Of a stretch of DNA of 64,000 bases, positions 23,390 through 36,510 are shown one piece after another. Origin of the DNA: Clostridia bacterium (GTDB lineage: Bacteria > Bacillota > Clostridia > Oscillospirales > Acutalibacteraceae); assembly GCA_017430535.1 (NCBI GenBank), contig JAFRMR010000013.1:305806-369805 (forward strand). Direction: 5' to 3'. The position numbers and the translations under genes are program-made. The notes beneath the pieces are model-generated. The model did no database searches, was not told the origin of the DNA, and saw only the letters and a list, made by a program, of their open reading frames with translations. Position 1 is the stretch's first letter. Every line of letters begins with the position of its first letter.

Positions 23390-25574
23390 ATCGTACAGCG
23401 GCGAAATAGAACCCATCACAATAAACGAGGATATCACGATCTTGCTGAGCAATGTAACTATCAGCACTGAAGGTACTACTTACGGCTCGCCCGTAAAAAT
23501 TACCGGCGGAGCAACAGCCAATATTGTTCTTGAAGGCGAAAATACACTTACTGCCAATTCGAACTCTGTGTCTGCAGGCGTTGAGGTTGAAAGCGGCAGC
23601 ACAGTTAATATTTATGCAAGAGAAGGCGGCAGCCTTACCGTTACAGGAGGTATGAACAGCGCCGGTATAGGCGGTATCGGGTACGGCAGTGTGAGTGCAA
23701 CCAATCCCAAAGCAGGCAATGTGAATATTTACAGCGGCACAATAACCGCAATCGGCGGCAGTAAAGGCGCGGCCATAGGCTCCGGTTATCATTCCTCTGC
23801 CTCCGAAATAACCATCAAAGGTGGGGATATCACCGCTCTCGGCACAGGAGGCGGAGCGGGTATCGGCTCAGGCTACGGCACCAGCGGCGGCGCTGCGGCT
23901 GCGGCAGGTACCGGATTTTATAACGGCGGCAATATCACCATAAGCGGCGGCAGAGTCCGCGCCGCTTCCTGCCATATAGATATGGATAATTTTGATGTTC
24001 TTAACAGCGATACCTATTACGGCGAAGGTTATTCCGATTCATTTGCGGCGGGCATAGGCGGCGGTTACGGTGCCTCCTCCGGCAATATAATAATTGAGGG
24101 CGATGCGGATGTTACCGCCTTCGGTTCCTGCGGCGGCGCAGGTATAGGCACCGGCAGGGGAACAAGTAAAGCGGCAAATTTTGACAATCAAAATTATGAC
24201 TGCAACATAATAATCAGAGGCAACGCCAAGGTTGCCGCAGCTGCCGGCGCAGACCGCAGATCAAGTATTGTCGGCGATGACGGCGGTGCAGGCATAGGCC
24301 TGGGCAGAGCATGCACCCTGGAGGGCAACCCCAAGGGAACTATATCTATAGAGGGTAATGCTCAGGTTACAGCGGTTGCCGAGGACCACGCAAGCGCTAT
24401 AGGCGCAGGCTACGCTGTCGGCAAATATACAAAAGATGCAGACGGCAATATTATCCGTCCCTCAAAGGCCTCCGTTAACAGCCTGGATATAGACAGTGGC
24501 TGTATTGTGATTGCCGTTAATGACGGCACCTTAGGCGCCCTTGAACCGGCGGACAGCCTTACAAATGTTATTGAGCTGAATTCAGGCGAAGAATTCAAGA
24601 GCAAATACCCCGAAGTTTTCAGCGAAACCGAAAATCTTATAAGCTTTAAGGCTTTTGACCGCAAAACCGGCAAAGCACTTTCACCCGAAATCGAAATACT
24701 GCTCAGTACAGACCCGGCAGAGGAAATTGTAAGCTGTGTTATTCCCGGTTCCGCCGATACCGTGTATTTCAGTAACGGAGAGTATTGCCTTGGCAACAGC
24801 GTTGAGGAAAGGCTTACGGATTTCATAAAGGATGAAAACGGAATTAAAACCTATGACCTTACCTGTCTCTGCTTTACGGCAACTTTTGTATCTTACGATA
24901 ATTCCGAGGAATATGTTGATTATCCCATTGAAAGCACAGAAATAACTGAGCCCGATGTTAAGCAAAAGGATTATTACACCGGCGTATGGGAAGAATATGA
25001 ACTCGGTGGCAATATTACCGTAAACGCAGTTTATACACCCATAGAGTATAAAGCCGCCTTCACGGCAGACGGCAAAACAGTGGGCACCGTTCCCTACACC
25101 GTAGAAACAAAGAGCATTGAAGCCCCCGCCGTGCCCGCAAAAGAGGGTTACACCGGAGCGTGGGAAAAATATGAGCTTACCCCCGGCGGCATCACCGTAA
25201 AAGCGGTTTATACAGAAATTAAAACGGAAGAGCCAGCTGTGGAAATCAAGGGCGATGATACTGTCGCCGTAGGCTATCAGCAGAATAAAACCTTCTCCGT
25301 AAACGCAAGCGCCGTGCCTCAGGGCGGCAAAATAGTATGGTATGTTGACGGCAAAAAAGTCGGTGAGGGCAAGACCTTCAAAGTGGAAAACCCCGAAAAG
25401 GACTACACCATTCAGGCAAAAATAGTTGATAAGAGCGGCAAAACCGTTGCCGAGAGCGAAACCGTAAAGGTTACCGTGAAAAACGGATTCTTTGATAAAC
25501 TAAAAGCCTGGCTTATGGATTATATCCTGGGCATCTTCGCCCCCCTGTTCGCAAAATTTGAAAGCGTATGCTGA
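23367..25574 (+). CDS. Large secreted glycine-rich beta-helix protein with InlB-type repeats (main part, frameshifted from its signal peptide)
   Basis: A 735-residue frame without its own ribosome-binding site; the true start is most likely the ATG at 23279 in another frame. Residues 1-360 contain repeated GIGxGxG turns (AGIGGIGYGS, AAIGSGYHSS, AGIGSGYGTS, AGIGGGYGAS, AGIGTGRGTS) separated by short beta strands such as NITISGG and NIIIEGD. This fits a parallel beta-helix of the carbohydrate-binding Cthe_2159-like type. Residues 500-615 hold two Listeria-Bacteroides (InlB B-type) repeats ending in TVNAVYT and TVKAVYT. An Ig-like segment and a hydrophobic tail (WLMDYILGIFAPLF) close the protein. 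Surface or carbohydrate binding is inferred. It ends at a strong terminator. Confidence 0.75.
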   Translation: MKSPQIDESYSGEIEPITINEDITILLSNVTISTEGTTYGSPVKITGGATANIVLEGENTLTANSNSVSAGVEVESGSTVNIYAREGGSLTVTGGMNSAGIGGIGYGSVSATNPKAGNVNIYSGTITAIGGSKGAAIGSGYHSSASEITIKGGDITALGTGGGAGIGSGYGTSGGAAAAAGTGFYNGGNITISGGRVRAASCHIDMDNFDVLNSDTYYGEGYSDSFAAGIGGGYGASSGNIIIEGDADVTAFGSCGGAGIGTGRGTSKAANFDNQNYDCNIIIRGNAKVAAAAGADRRSSIVGDDGGAGIGLGRACTLEGNPKGTISIEGNAQVTAVAEDHASAIGAGYAVGKYTKDADGNIIRPSKASVNSLDIDSGCIVIAVNDGTLGALEPADSLTNVIELNSGEEFKSKYPEVFSETENLISFKAFDRKTGKALSPEIEILLSTDPAEEIVSCVIPGSADTVYFSNGEYCLGNSVEERLTDFIKDENGIKTYDLTCLCFTATFVSYDNSEEYVDYPIESTEITEPDVKQKDYYTGVWEEYELGGNITVNAVYTPIEYKAAFTADGKTVGTVPYTVETKSIEAPAVPAKEGYTGAWEKYELTPGGITVKAVYTEIKTEEPAVEIKGDDTVAVGYQQNKTFSVNASAVPQGGKIVWYVDGKKVGEGKTFKVENPEKDYTIQAKIVDKSGKTVAESETVKVTVKNGFFDKLKAWLMDYILGIFAPLFAKFESVC

Positions 25575-25580
25575 AAAAAA

Positions 25581-25604
25581 GAGCCTGCACTGCAGGCTCT
25601 TTTT
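25581..25604 (+). terminator. Intrinsic terminator of the galE operon
   Basis: GAGCCTG / CAGGCTC stem with a CACTG loop, flanked by A7 and T6, directly after the beta-helix gene stop. Confidence 0.85.
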
Positions 25605-25640
25605 TAGGCCTTAGGAGTTAGGATTTAGGAAATAGGATTC
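25605..25640. repeat. Degenerate TTAGGA tandem repeat
   Basis: Four imperfect 6-7 base units (TTAGGAG, TTAGGAT, TTAGGAA, ATAGGAT) follow the terminator directly. No coding potential is seen. Confidence 0.5.
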
Positions 25641-25840
25641 GCCTAGGGGCGGATATCATTCGCCCGCCTCAAGGATATGCGTGAGCATAATACAAAATGC
25701 GCAAGCATCCTTCTCATTTTGCAGCGCAAAATATATCGCATTGCGTCGGCAATATATCGCATCGGCTGTGCCGATATATCGCGCCGTAAGGCATATAGTA
25801 AAACAAGCTTGCAAAACTGCAAGCTTGTTTTCTTTGTTTA
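25641..25840. repeat. Non-coding repeat block with ATATATCGC units and a long hairpin
   Basis: The block begins with a GGGCG/CGCCC hairpin. It then has three ATATATCGC units about 20 bases apart (25732-25739, 25752-25760 and 25774-25782 approximately), each next to short inverted segments (GTCGGC, GGCTGTGCC). It ends with a perfect 12-bp stem, AACAAGCTTGCA / TGCAAGCTTGTT, around AAAC, followed by a T-rich tract. No open frame with a ribosome-binding site was found. It looks like an interspersed intergenic element rather than a gene. Confidence 0.5.
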
Positions 25841-25861
25841 TTTTTCGCCCGAATGAGTATT

Positions 25862-25950
25862 GGGCCGCTGCAGTCGGGATGAAAACGGCGTTTTCTTCGG
25901 CGGGAGACAGTACTGAAGTACGGCAGAGCCGAAAAAACGCCGAAAACAGA
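25862..25950. repeat. Interspersed intergenic element, copy 1
   Basis: About 88 bases, starting at GCCGCTGCAGTCGGGATG and ending at GCCGAAAACA, recur at 57131-57218 with roughly 90% identity. An inverted repeat (GGCGTTTTCTTCGGC near the start, GCCGAAAAAACGCC near the end) means the RNA or single strand can fold into a long hairpin. The GTACTGAAGTAC centre is itself palindromic. Around 90 bases further on, TCTGTTTGTTTTTCGCC (from 26040) is also shared with copy 2 (57300). Confidence 0.75.
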
Positions 25951-25987
25951 AAACACAAAAATACCTCCTTAATAAAGCGGTACCAAA

Positions 25988-26018
25988 CAAAAACCCGCAG
26001 GTTTTATGAACCTGCGGG
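25988..26018 (-). terminator. Intrinsic terminator of ackA
   Basis: CCCGCAGGTT (25994-26003) pairs with AACCTGCGGG (26009-26018). On the minus strand it is followed by TTTTTGTTTGG. It lies about 57 bases after the ackA stop. Confidence 0.8.
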
Positions 26019-26074
26019 CTTAATCATTATATTCATTTTCTGTTTGTTTTTCGCCCGAATGCAGAGGCCGGAAA

Positions 26075-27277
26075 TCAGAGTTTTTCAACTATTTCCTTGG
26101 TATCTCTTGCAATCACAAGCTCCTCATTTGTGGGTATCACATACATCTTAACTTTTGAGCCGGGCACGGAAATCTCAATTTCCTTGCCTCTTACATGGTT
26201 CTTTTCTTCATCGATATCCGTGCCGAGGAACTTGATTTTATCGGCAACTCTTGTGCGGTACTGGGGGTTGTTTTCACCTATGCCGCCGGTGAATACAACA
26301 GCGTCAAGCCCGCCCATTGCCGCGGCAAAGCCGCCTATGTATTTAACGAGCTGGTGGCACAGCATGCTTTCAACAAGCTGAGCTCTTTCATCGCCCTCTT
26401 TTGCTCTGTTTTCGATTGTGCGGTTGTCGCTGGTGCCGGCAAGGCCCAGCATACCGCTCTTTTTATTCATAAGTGTATCCATCTCATCGGGGGTAAGGTT
26501 GTGCTCTTTCATAATTGTAGGTACAATTGCCGGGTCAATGGAGCCGCAGCGGGTGCCCATAAGTATGCCCTCAAGAGGGGTAAGGCCCATAGTGGTGTCA
26601 AGGCACTTGCCGTCCTTAACAGCGGTTATTGAGGAGCCGTTGCCCAGGTGGCAGGTAACAATCTTTGTGCCCTCTGCCTTGCCGCCAAGCAGCTCAATGC
26701 ATCTGCCGGCAACAAATCTGTGGCTGGTACCGTGGAAGCCATATCTGCGTATGCCGTCCTTTTCATAGTATTCATAGGGCAGGGCATACATATATGCGTA
26801 ATCAGGCATGCTCTGGTGGAATCCCGTATCAAAAACGGCAACCTGAGGCACGCTCATAATCTTTTCGCAGGCTTCAATGCCCTTGAGGTTTGCGGGGTTA
26901 TGAAGGGGGCCGAATTTGAAGCACTTTCTTATTGCCGCTTTAACTGCGTCTGTAACAAGCACGGAATCGCTGAATTCCTCGGCTCCGTGAAGAACTCTGT
27001 GGCCTACTGCGCCTATTTCATCCATAGATTCAATAACGCCGTTTTCTTTGCTTACAAGGGTGCTGAGCACAAGCTTTATTGCGGCACCGTGGTCTGCCAT
27101 TTCATAGGGCATATCCTTGATGTTTTTGCTCTCATCCGAGGGAACCTTGTGGGTGAAAGCCGCATTGGTGTCGCCTATCTGCTCGCAGATACCCTTGGCA
27201 AGGAGAACCTCGCCCTCCATATCTATAAGCTGGTATTTAAGGGATGAACTGCCGCAGTTGATAACAAGAATTTTCAT
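26075..27277 (-). CDS. ackA: Acetate kinase
   Basis: A 400-residue enzyme that makes ATP from acetyl phosphate and ADP, the last step of fermentative acetate production. The ASKHA-fold marks are present: ILVINCGSSSLKYQ at the N terminus, AVFDTGFHQSMPDYAYMYALP with the catalytic Asp, HGTSHRF, CHLGNGSS and a C-terminal FTGGIGEN. The start is the ATG at 27277 (MKILVINCG); the longer frame upstream has no support and would run over the promoter. No phosphotransacetylase gene lies next to it. A consensus promoter lies about 55 bases upstream. Confidence 0.97.
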   Translation of the reverse strand: MKILVINCGSSSLKYQLIDMEGEVLLAKGICEQIGDTNAAFTHKVPSDESKNIKDMPYEMADHGAAIKLVLSTLVSKENGVIESMDEIGAVGHRVLHGAEEFSDSVLVTDAVKAAIRKCFKFGPLHNPANLKGIEACEKIMSVPQVAVFDTGFHQSMPDYAYMYALPYEYYEKDGIRRYGFHGTSHRFVAGRCIELLGGKAEGTKIVTCHLGNGSSITAVKDGKCLDTTMGLTPLEGILMGTRCGSIDPAIVPTIMKEHNLTPDEMDTLMNKKSGMLGLAGTSDNRTIENRAKEGDERAQLVESMLCHQLVKYIGGFAAAMGGLDAVVFTGGIGENNPQYRTRVADKIKFLGTDIDEEKNHVRGKEIEISVPGSKVKMYVIPTNEELVIARDTKEIVEKL

Positions 27278-27329
27278 AACGCACACTCCAGATTTAAAAT
27301 TTAACTTGAAGAATTTTACTAACTGTTTT

Positions 27330-27358
27330 ATTATATACCTATAGTAAACAATTTTCAA
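27330..27358 (-). promoter_or_regulatory. Promoter of ackA
   Basis: On the minus strand TTGAAA (27358-27353), a 17-base spacer and TATAAT (27335-27330). This gives a leader of about 45 bases. The gap is shared with the plus-strand tmcAL gene. Confidence 0.7.
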
Positions 27359-27389
27359 GTACAAAATCACGCGGAAAGGAGGCCCGGTT

Positions 27390-28586
27390 ATGCAGGCAGC
27401 AGGTGTGGTTGTGGAATTCAATCCCTTCCATTACGGTCATAAATATCTTACGGATGAGCTGAGAAAATCCGGCATTACCCATATTATGGCGGCAATGAGC
27501 GGCAACTTTACCCAGAGAGGGGAGCCCGCTGTTGCGGAAACACCCCTGCGGGTGCGGGCCGCCCTTGAGAGCGGGGTTGATCTTGTGCTCCAGCTTCCGG
27601 TTCCTTTTGCCGTTTCCGGCGCCGCCGCCTTTGCAGGTGCGGGGGTAAATCTACTGGGAGCCACCGGTATTGCAAATTATATTGCCTTCGGCAGCGAAAG
27701 CGGAGATGTTGATTCCCTTAAAGAAATATCCTCCCTGCTTTTAAGCGGGCAGGCGGATGAAGCAATAAGAAAAGAGCTTGAAACCGGCATAACCTACGCC
27801 GCCGCCAGAGAAAACGCCGTCAGGATCTTCCTGGGCGCCAAGGCGGATTTGCTCAGAAACCCCAATGATATACTGGGTGTTGAGTATATAAACGGCATTA
27901 CCCTTGCGGGCTTATCCGCAAAACCCCTTGCAGTCAGAAGAAGGGGAGCTCCCCACGATTCAGCCGAAAAAAGCGGCAGTATCGCCTCCGCTTCCGAAAT
28001 CAGAAAAATGATTTTCTCCGGCAGTGATGAGTGGAAAAATTATGTGCCAAATCCGGAGATTTATAATATTAAAGGCCCGGAATTCCTTGTTGATTTAGCT
28101 AAATATGAAACCCTTATTTTGTATAAACTGCGCACAATGAGCCCGGCTGAAACAGCCCTTCTTCCGGATATTTCCGAGGGTATCGAAAACCGCATTGCCA
28201 AAGCTGCCGCCGGGGCAAAATCCCTTGATGAACTGTGCAGCGGCATCAAAACCAAGCGGTACACTATGGCAAGAATCCGCAGAATTCTGTGCTGCGCTCT
28301 GCTGGGTATTACAGCTGAGGATCTGAAAAAGCCTTTGCCGTATATAAGAGTTCTTGGCTTTAACGAAAGAGGGGCGGAGATGCTCGGCGTTATGAAAGAA
28401 ACCGCCTCCCTTCCCGTCATTTCGCGGCTGGCGGATCTTGAAAAATCCGGAGAAACAGGGGAGGAGCTTTTTGCCAAAGAATGCGCCGCAACGGATGTTT
28501 ATTCCCTTCTTTGCGGTAATGTGAGCCCCTGCGGCAGAGAAAAAGCCTACAAAACCATTGTGAAAAACGATGAAATTTCGCGGTAG
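27390..28586 (+). CDS. tmcAL: tRNA(Met) cytidine acetate ligase TmcAL
   Basis: A 398-residue enzyme of the YlbM family that installs N4-acetylcytidine at the wobble position of elongator tRNA(Met). It activates acetate with ATP to acetyl-AMP. The nucleotidyltransferase-like N terminus is diagnostic: AAGVVVEFNPFHYGHKYL (the HxGH-type motif) and AAMSGNFTQRGEPAV. SESGD at about residue 105 and SASEIRKM near 205 are also conserved. It stands divergent from ackA, which uses acetate chemistry, a common Firmicute neighbourhood. GGAAAGGAGG precedes the ATG. Confidence 0.93.
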   Translation: MQAAGVVVEFNPFHYGHKYLTDELRKSGITHIMAAMSGNFTQRGEPAVAETPLRVRAALESGVDLVLQLPVPFAVSGAAAFAGAGVNLLGATGIANYIAFGSESGDVDSLKEISSLLLSGQADEAIRKELETGITYAAARENAVRIFLGAKADLLRNPNDILGVEYINGITLAGLSAKPLAVRRRGAPHDSAEKSGSIASASEIRKMIFSGSDEWKNYVPNPEIYNIKGPEFLVDLAKYETLILYKLRTMSPAETALLPDISEGIENRIAKAAAGAKSLDELCSGIKTKRYTMARIRRILCCALLGITAEDLKKPLPYIRVLGFNERGAEMLGVMKETASLPVISRLADLEKSGETGEELFAKECAATDVYSLLCGNVSPCGREKAYKTIVKNDEISR

Positions 28587-28651
28587 TTTCACGTTTTGTT
28601 TGTTCATTTATACAAATATCAAAAAAATCGGTAAACCTTGAAAAATTTATA

Positions 28652-28726
28652 TTGACTTTTAATATTAAGAGCGGTTATAATCTTGTTCCACGTCGTCTTT
28701 AGATTATAACCTCTTTTTATTTATAT
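28652..28726 (+). promoter_or_regulatory. rpoB promoter and leader with inverted repeat
   Basis: TTGACT (28652-28657), 18-base spacer, TATAAT (28676-28681). The -10 box lies in the left arm of an 11-bp perfect inverted repeat (GGTTATAATCT at 28673-28683, AGATTATAACC at 28701-28711). The right arm is followed by TCTTTTTATTTATAT (28712-28726), the same 15 bases found in the symporter leader at 828-842. The start codon is another 45 bases downstream, with CGGAGGA upstream. Confidence 0.65.
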
Positions 28727-28771
28727 CTAAAAGATGTGTTCCCAGCAAATTATTGAACGGAGGATTATCAG

Positions 28772-32638
<3,867 letters not shown>

Positions 32639-32678
32639 TCTCCGCACCGAATAAAATTTACGGAAGGGGCATTGTCTA

Positions 32679-35600
32679 ATGGAAAATTTTGAACATAACG
32701 ACAATCTCGTATTTGAATCCATAAAAATCGGTCTTGCTTCCCCGGATACCATCAGAGCCTGGTCTTACGGCGAAGTCAAGAAACCCGAAACCATAAACTA
32801 CAGAACCCTCAAACCCGAAGCAAACGGCCTTTTCTGCGAAAGGATTTTCGGGCCTACCAAGGACTGGGAATGCCACTGCGGAAAGTATAAGAAGGTCAGA
32901 TACAAGGGTAAGGTCTGCGAGCGCTGCGGCGTTGAAATCACAAGGGCTAAAGTCCGCCGTGAAAGAATGGGCCACATTGAGCTTGCCACACCCGTTTCCC
33001 ATATCTGGTATTTCAAGGGTATCCCCTCAAGAATGAGCATTATCCTTGATATATCCCCCAAGGATCTTGAGAGAGTTCTCTATTTTGCAAAGCACATAGT
33101 TATCGATCCCGGCGATACTCCCCTTGAAAAGGGCCAGACTCTTGATGAAAAAGACTATGACGAGTACCGCCTGAGATATGAGGATGACTTCAAAGCCGGC
33201 ATGGGCGCAGAAGCCGTAAAAGAGCTTCTTGCCGATATCGACCTTGAAGAGCTTTCCGCCTCTCTTAAGGAAGAGCTTGAAACCGCTTCCTCCCAGAAGA
33301 GAATGAAGCTCCTCAAGAGGCTTGAAGTTGTTGAATCCTTCAGGCTTTCCGGCAACAGACCCGAGTGGATGATTCTGGATGTTATTCCCGTAATTCCTCC
33401 CGAGCTCAGGCCTATGGTTCAGCTTGAAGGCGGCCGTTTCGCCACCTCAGACCTCAACGACCTTTACAGGCGTGTTATCAACAGAAACAACCGCCTTGCA
33501 AAGCTCATTGAGCTTGGTTCCCCCGATATAATTATAAGGAATGAAAAGAGAATGCTTCAGGAAGCCGTTGATGCTCTCATCGATAACGGCAGAAGAGGCA
33601 GGCCCGTAACCGGCCCCAGCAACAGGGCCCTGAAATCCCTGTCCGATATGCTTAAAGGTAAGCAGGGCCGTTTCAGGCAGAACCTTCTGGGTAAGCGTGT
33701 TGACTACTCAGGCCGTTCCGTTATCGTTGTAGGCCCCGAGCTCAAGCTCTACCAGTGCGGTCTTCCCAAGGAAATGGCCCTTGAGCTCTTCAAGCCCTTC
33801 ATTATGAAGCGCCTTGTTGAAACCGAGGTAGCCGGCAACGTTAAATCCGCCCGTAAGATGGTTGAAAGATCCAACCCCGCCGTATGGGACGCTCTTGAAA
33901 TAGTAATCAAAGACCATCCCGTAATGCTCAACCGTGCTCCCACCCTTCACAGGCTCGGCATTCAGGCCTTTGAGCCGGTGCTGGTTGAGGGCAGAGCCAT
34001 CAAGCTTCATCCCCTTGTATGTACCGCTTTCAATGCGGACTTCGACGGCGACCAGATGGCCGTTCATGTTCCTCTGTCCGCTGAGGCCCAGGCCGAGGCC
34101 AGGTTCCTTATGCTTGCCGCCAACAACCTGCTTAAACCCTCAGACGGCAAACCCGTTACCGTTCCCACTCAGGATATGATTCTGGGCTCCTATTACCTTA
34201 CTATGGTTAATGATAATAATCCTCTTAATTCGGATTATAATCCCGCCAATCCCTGCGAGCCCGGCGCACCCACCGAGGTCAAGGATGAGGACGGCAACGT
34301 TCACCTTGTATATAAAACCTTCAGGTCTGTTGAAGAGGCAATGATGGCCTATGACGAGGGCGATATCGGCCTTCATGTTCATATCAACATCCGCCTTACC
34401 AAAGAGTGGAACGGCAAGCCCATCACCAGCCTTGTGTGCACCACTCTGGGCAAGATTATCTTCAACGATCCCATTCCTCAGGATCTCGGGTTCATTGACA
34501 GAACCGATCCTCAGAATATATTTACCCCCGAAATCAACGAACTTGTTGATAAAAAGATGCTGGGCAAGCTCATTGACCGCTGCATCAAGGTTCACGGCAT
34601 GTCCCTTTCCGCTCAGGTGCTTGATAAAATCAAGGCTCAGGGTTACAAATACTCCACCTTCAGCGGCCTGACCGTTGCCGTTTGCGATGCCACCATTCCC
34701 CCCACAAAGTGGGATATCCTCAAAGAAGCCGATGCTATGGTTGAATCCATCAAGAGGAAGTATGACAGAGGCTTCATCACCGAGGAAGGCCGCTCCAAAG
34801 AGGTTATCAAGGCCTGGGAAGATGCCACAAACTGCGTTTCAGATGAACTTATCCCCAACTTCAATGAGTTCAACCCCATCAGAATCATGCTTAAATCCGG
34901 CGCCCGCGGCAACCTGTCACAGCTTCGTCAGCTTGCCGGTATGCGCGGACTTATCGCCAACACTTCCGGTAAGGTTATCGAGGTTCCCATCAGAGCCAAT
35001 TACCGTGAAGGTCTTAATATACTTGAATACTTCATCTCCGCCCGCGGCGCCCGTAAAGGTCTTGCGGATACCGCCCTTCGTACTGCGGACTCCGGTTATC
35101 TTACCCGTCGTCTTGTTGACGTTTCCCAGGATGTTATCATCCGTGAGGAAGATTGTCACTGTGAAGAAGGCGCCTATGTTTACGAGATACTGGATGATGA
35201 AAAGAAGAAAGATTCAAGAAAGATCGTTACCCTTGAAGAAAGGCTTACCGGCAGATACCTTCTTGAGGATTATTATGATCCCGAAACCGGCGCTCTCATA
35301 GCCAGCAAAGATGAGATGATGAGCGACAGCACCGCAAAGAAGGTTGCCGAATCTCTCCAGAAGGAGCATGACAGAAAAGTTGCGGCAGGCGAAATACCCG
35401 AAACCGAAAAAGCCAAGATCAAGATCCGCTCCCTTCTGTCCTGTAAATCCAACCACGGCGTATGTATCAAGTGCTACGGCAAAAACCTTGCTACCGGCAG
35501 GCCGGTTACCGTAGGTGAGGCAGTAGGTATTATTGCGGCTCAGTCCATAGGTGAGCCCGGTACCCAGCTTACCATGAGAACCTTCCACACCGGCGGCGCC

Positions 35601-36386
35601 GCCGACCAGTCCGATATTACCACCGGTCTTCCCAGAGTTGAGGAACTCTTTGAGGCCCGCAAGCCCAAGGTTCTCGCCATTATGAGCGAAATCGACGGCG
35701 TGGTAAGCATCAGGAAGATTAAGAACGCCGACCATATAGTTGTTACCGCCGATGACGGCACCGAAAAGGCCTATCTTATCCCCTACGGCTTCAAAAAGAA
35801 GGTTATGGACGGTGACAGAGTCAAGGTTGGCGAGCAGCTTACCGAAGGTGCGCAGAACCCTCACGATATTCTTGCAATCCTCGGTGTTGAGGCCGTTCAC
35901 GATTACCTCATCAGAGAGGTTCAGAAAACCTACCGTCTCCAGGGCGTTGATATCAACGATAAGCACATCGAGGTTATCGTTCGCCAGATGATGAGAGAGG
36001 TTAAGATTACCAACCCCGGCAGCAGCAGATTCCTGCCCGATGCCATTGTTGAAAAGCTTGAGTTCAATGCCGAAAACGAAAGAATAGCCGCCGAAGCGGC
36101 CGAAAAAGGCGTTGAGCCCGTATTTGCCGAAGCAGTACCCACCCTTATGGGTATCACCAAGGCATCCCTTGCCACAGAGTCATTCCTTTCCGCCGCCTCC
36201 TTCCAGGAGACCACCAAGGTTCTCACCGAGGCCGCAATCAAAGGAAAGGTGGATCACCTTATCGGTCTTAAAGAAAACGTTATCATCGGTAAACTTCTGC
36301 CTTCAGGTACGGGCATGAAGTGCTACAGTAATGTTAAAGTTTATCCCACAGGCCAGTCTGTGATAAATGACGAAAATATCGATTGA
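32679..36386 (+). CDS. rpoC: DNA-directed RNA polymerase beta' subunit
   Basis: A 1235-residue beta' subunit carrying the catalytic magnesium site. Visible are the N-terminal zinc site [20 protein letters not shown], the absolutely conserved [12 protein letters not shown] (three Asp bind magnesium), the bridge-helix region [25 protein letters not shown] and the second zinc cluster (CHCEEG ... [13 protein letters not shown]). Trigger-loop sequence [16 protein letters not shown] is normal. It lies 40 bases after rpoB, with GGAAGGGG upstream of the ATG. The protein is short and undecorated, as in low-complexity Firmicute beta' subunits. Confidence 0.98.
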   Translation: MENFEHNDNLVFESIKIGLASPDTIRAWSYGEVKKPETINYRTLKPEANGLFCERIFGPTKDWECHCGKYKKVRYKGKVCERCGVEITRAKVRRERMGHIELATPVSHIWYFKGIPSRMSIILDISPKDLERVLYFAKHIVIDPGDTPLEKGQTLDEKDYDEYRLRYEDDFKAGMGAEAVKELLADIDLEELSASLKEELETASSQKRMKLLKRLEVVESFRLSGNRPEWMILDVIPVIPPELRPMVQLEGGRFATSDLNDLYRRVINRNNRLAKLIELGSPDIIIRNEKRMLQEAVDALIDNGRRGRPVTGPSNRALKSLSDMLKGKQGRFRQNLLGKRVDYSGRSVIVVGPELKLYQCGLPKEMALELFKPFIMKRLVETEVAGNVKSARKMVERSNPAVWDALEIVIKDHPVMLNRAPTLHRLGIQAFEPVLVEGRAIKLHPLVCTAFNADFDGDQMAVHVPLSAEAQAEARFLMLAANNLLKPSDGKPVTVPTQDMILGSYYLTMVNDNNPLNSDYNPANPCEPGAPTEVKDEDGNVHLVYKTFRSVEEAMMAYDEGDIGLHVHINIRLTKEWNGKPITSLVCTTLGKIIFNDPIPQDLGFIDRTDPQNIFTPEINELVDKKMLGKLIDRCIKVHGMSLSAQVLDKIKAQGYKYSTFSGLTVAVCDATIPPTKWDILKEADAMVESIKRKYDRGFITEEGRSKEVIKAWEDATNCVSDELIPNFNEFNPIRIMLKSGARGNLSQLRQLAGMRGLIANTSGKVIEVPIRANYREGLNILEYFISARGARKGLADTALRTADSGYLTRRLVDVSQDVIIREEDCHCEEGAYVYEILDDEKKKDSRKIVTLEERLTGRYLLEDYYDPETGALIASKDEMMSDSTAKKVAESLQKEHDRKVAAGEIPETEKAKIKIRSLLSCKSNHGVCIKCYGKNLATGRPVTVGEAVGIIAAQSIGEPGTQLTMRTFHTGGAADQSDITTGLPRVEELFEARKPKVLAIMSEIDGVVSIRKIKNADHIVVTADDGTEKAYLIPYGFKKKVMDGDRVKVGEQLTEGAQNPHDILAILGVEAVHDYLIREVQKTYRLQGVDINDKHIEVIVRQMMREVKITNPGSSRFLPDAIVEKLEFNAENERIAAEAAEKGVEPVFAEAVPTLMGITKASLATESFLSAASFQETTKVLTEAAIKGKVDHLIGLKENVIIGKLLPSGTGMKCYSNVKVYPTGQSVINDENID

Positions 36387-36401
36387 TTCTTGTTAAAAGT
36401 G

Positions 36402-36474
36402 TTGACAAATCAAGAGATTTTGTGGTAAAATACCAATCCGTAGCGTATCCGGGTTCCGCCTCCCGGCGGAGCCC
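36402..36474 (+). promoter_or_regulatory. rpsL promoter and leader hairpin
   Basis: A perfect TTGACA (36402-36407), 18-base spacer and TAAAAT (36426-36431). The transcript would then carry a 10-bp hairpin, GGGTTCCGCC / GGCGGAGCCC with a TCCC loop (36451-36474, one G-T wobble). This lies about 36 bases before the TTG start. No T-run follows, so it is a leader structure rather than a terminator. Confidence 0.65.
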
Positions 36475-36510
36475 TGTACAATAAAATTTTCAAAGAAAGG
36501 AGAGAAAACA

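Noticed and set aside
25720-25800. Possible CRISPR-like array from the ATATATCGC units
   Set aside because: Units are 9 bases, only three in number, with uneven spacing and no cas genes nearby.
35214-35966. A 250-residue minus-strand frame opposite rpoC
   Set aside because: Antisense shadow of rpoC with no start signal; the NADFDGDQM gene on the other strand is certain.
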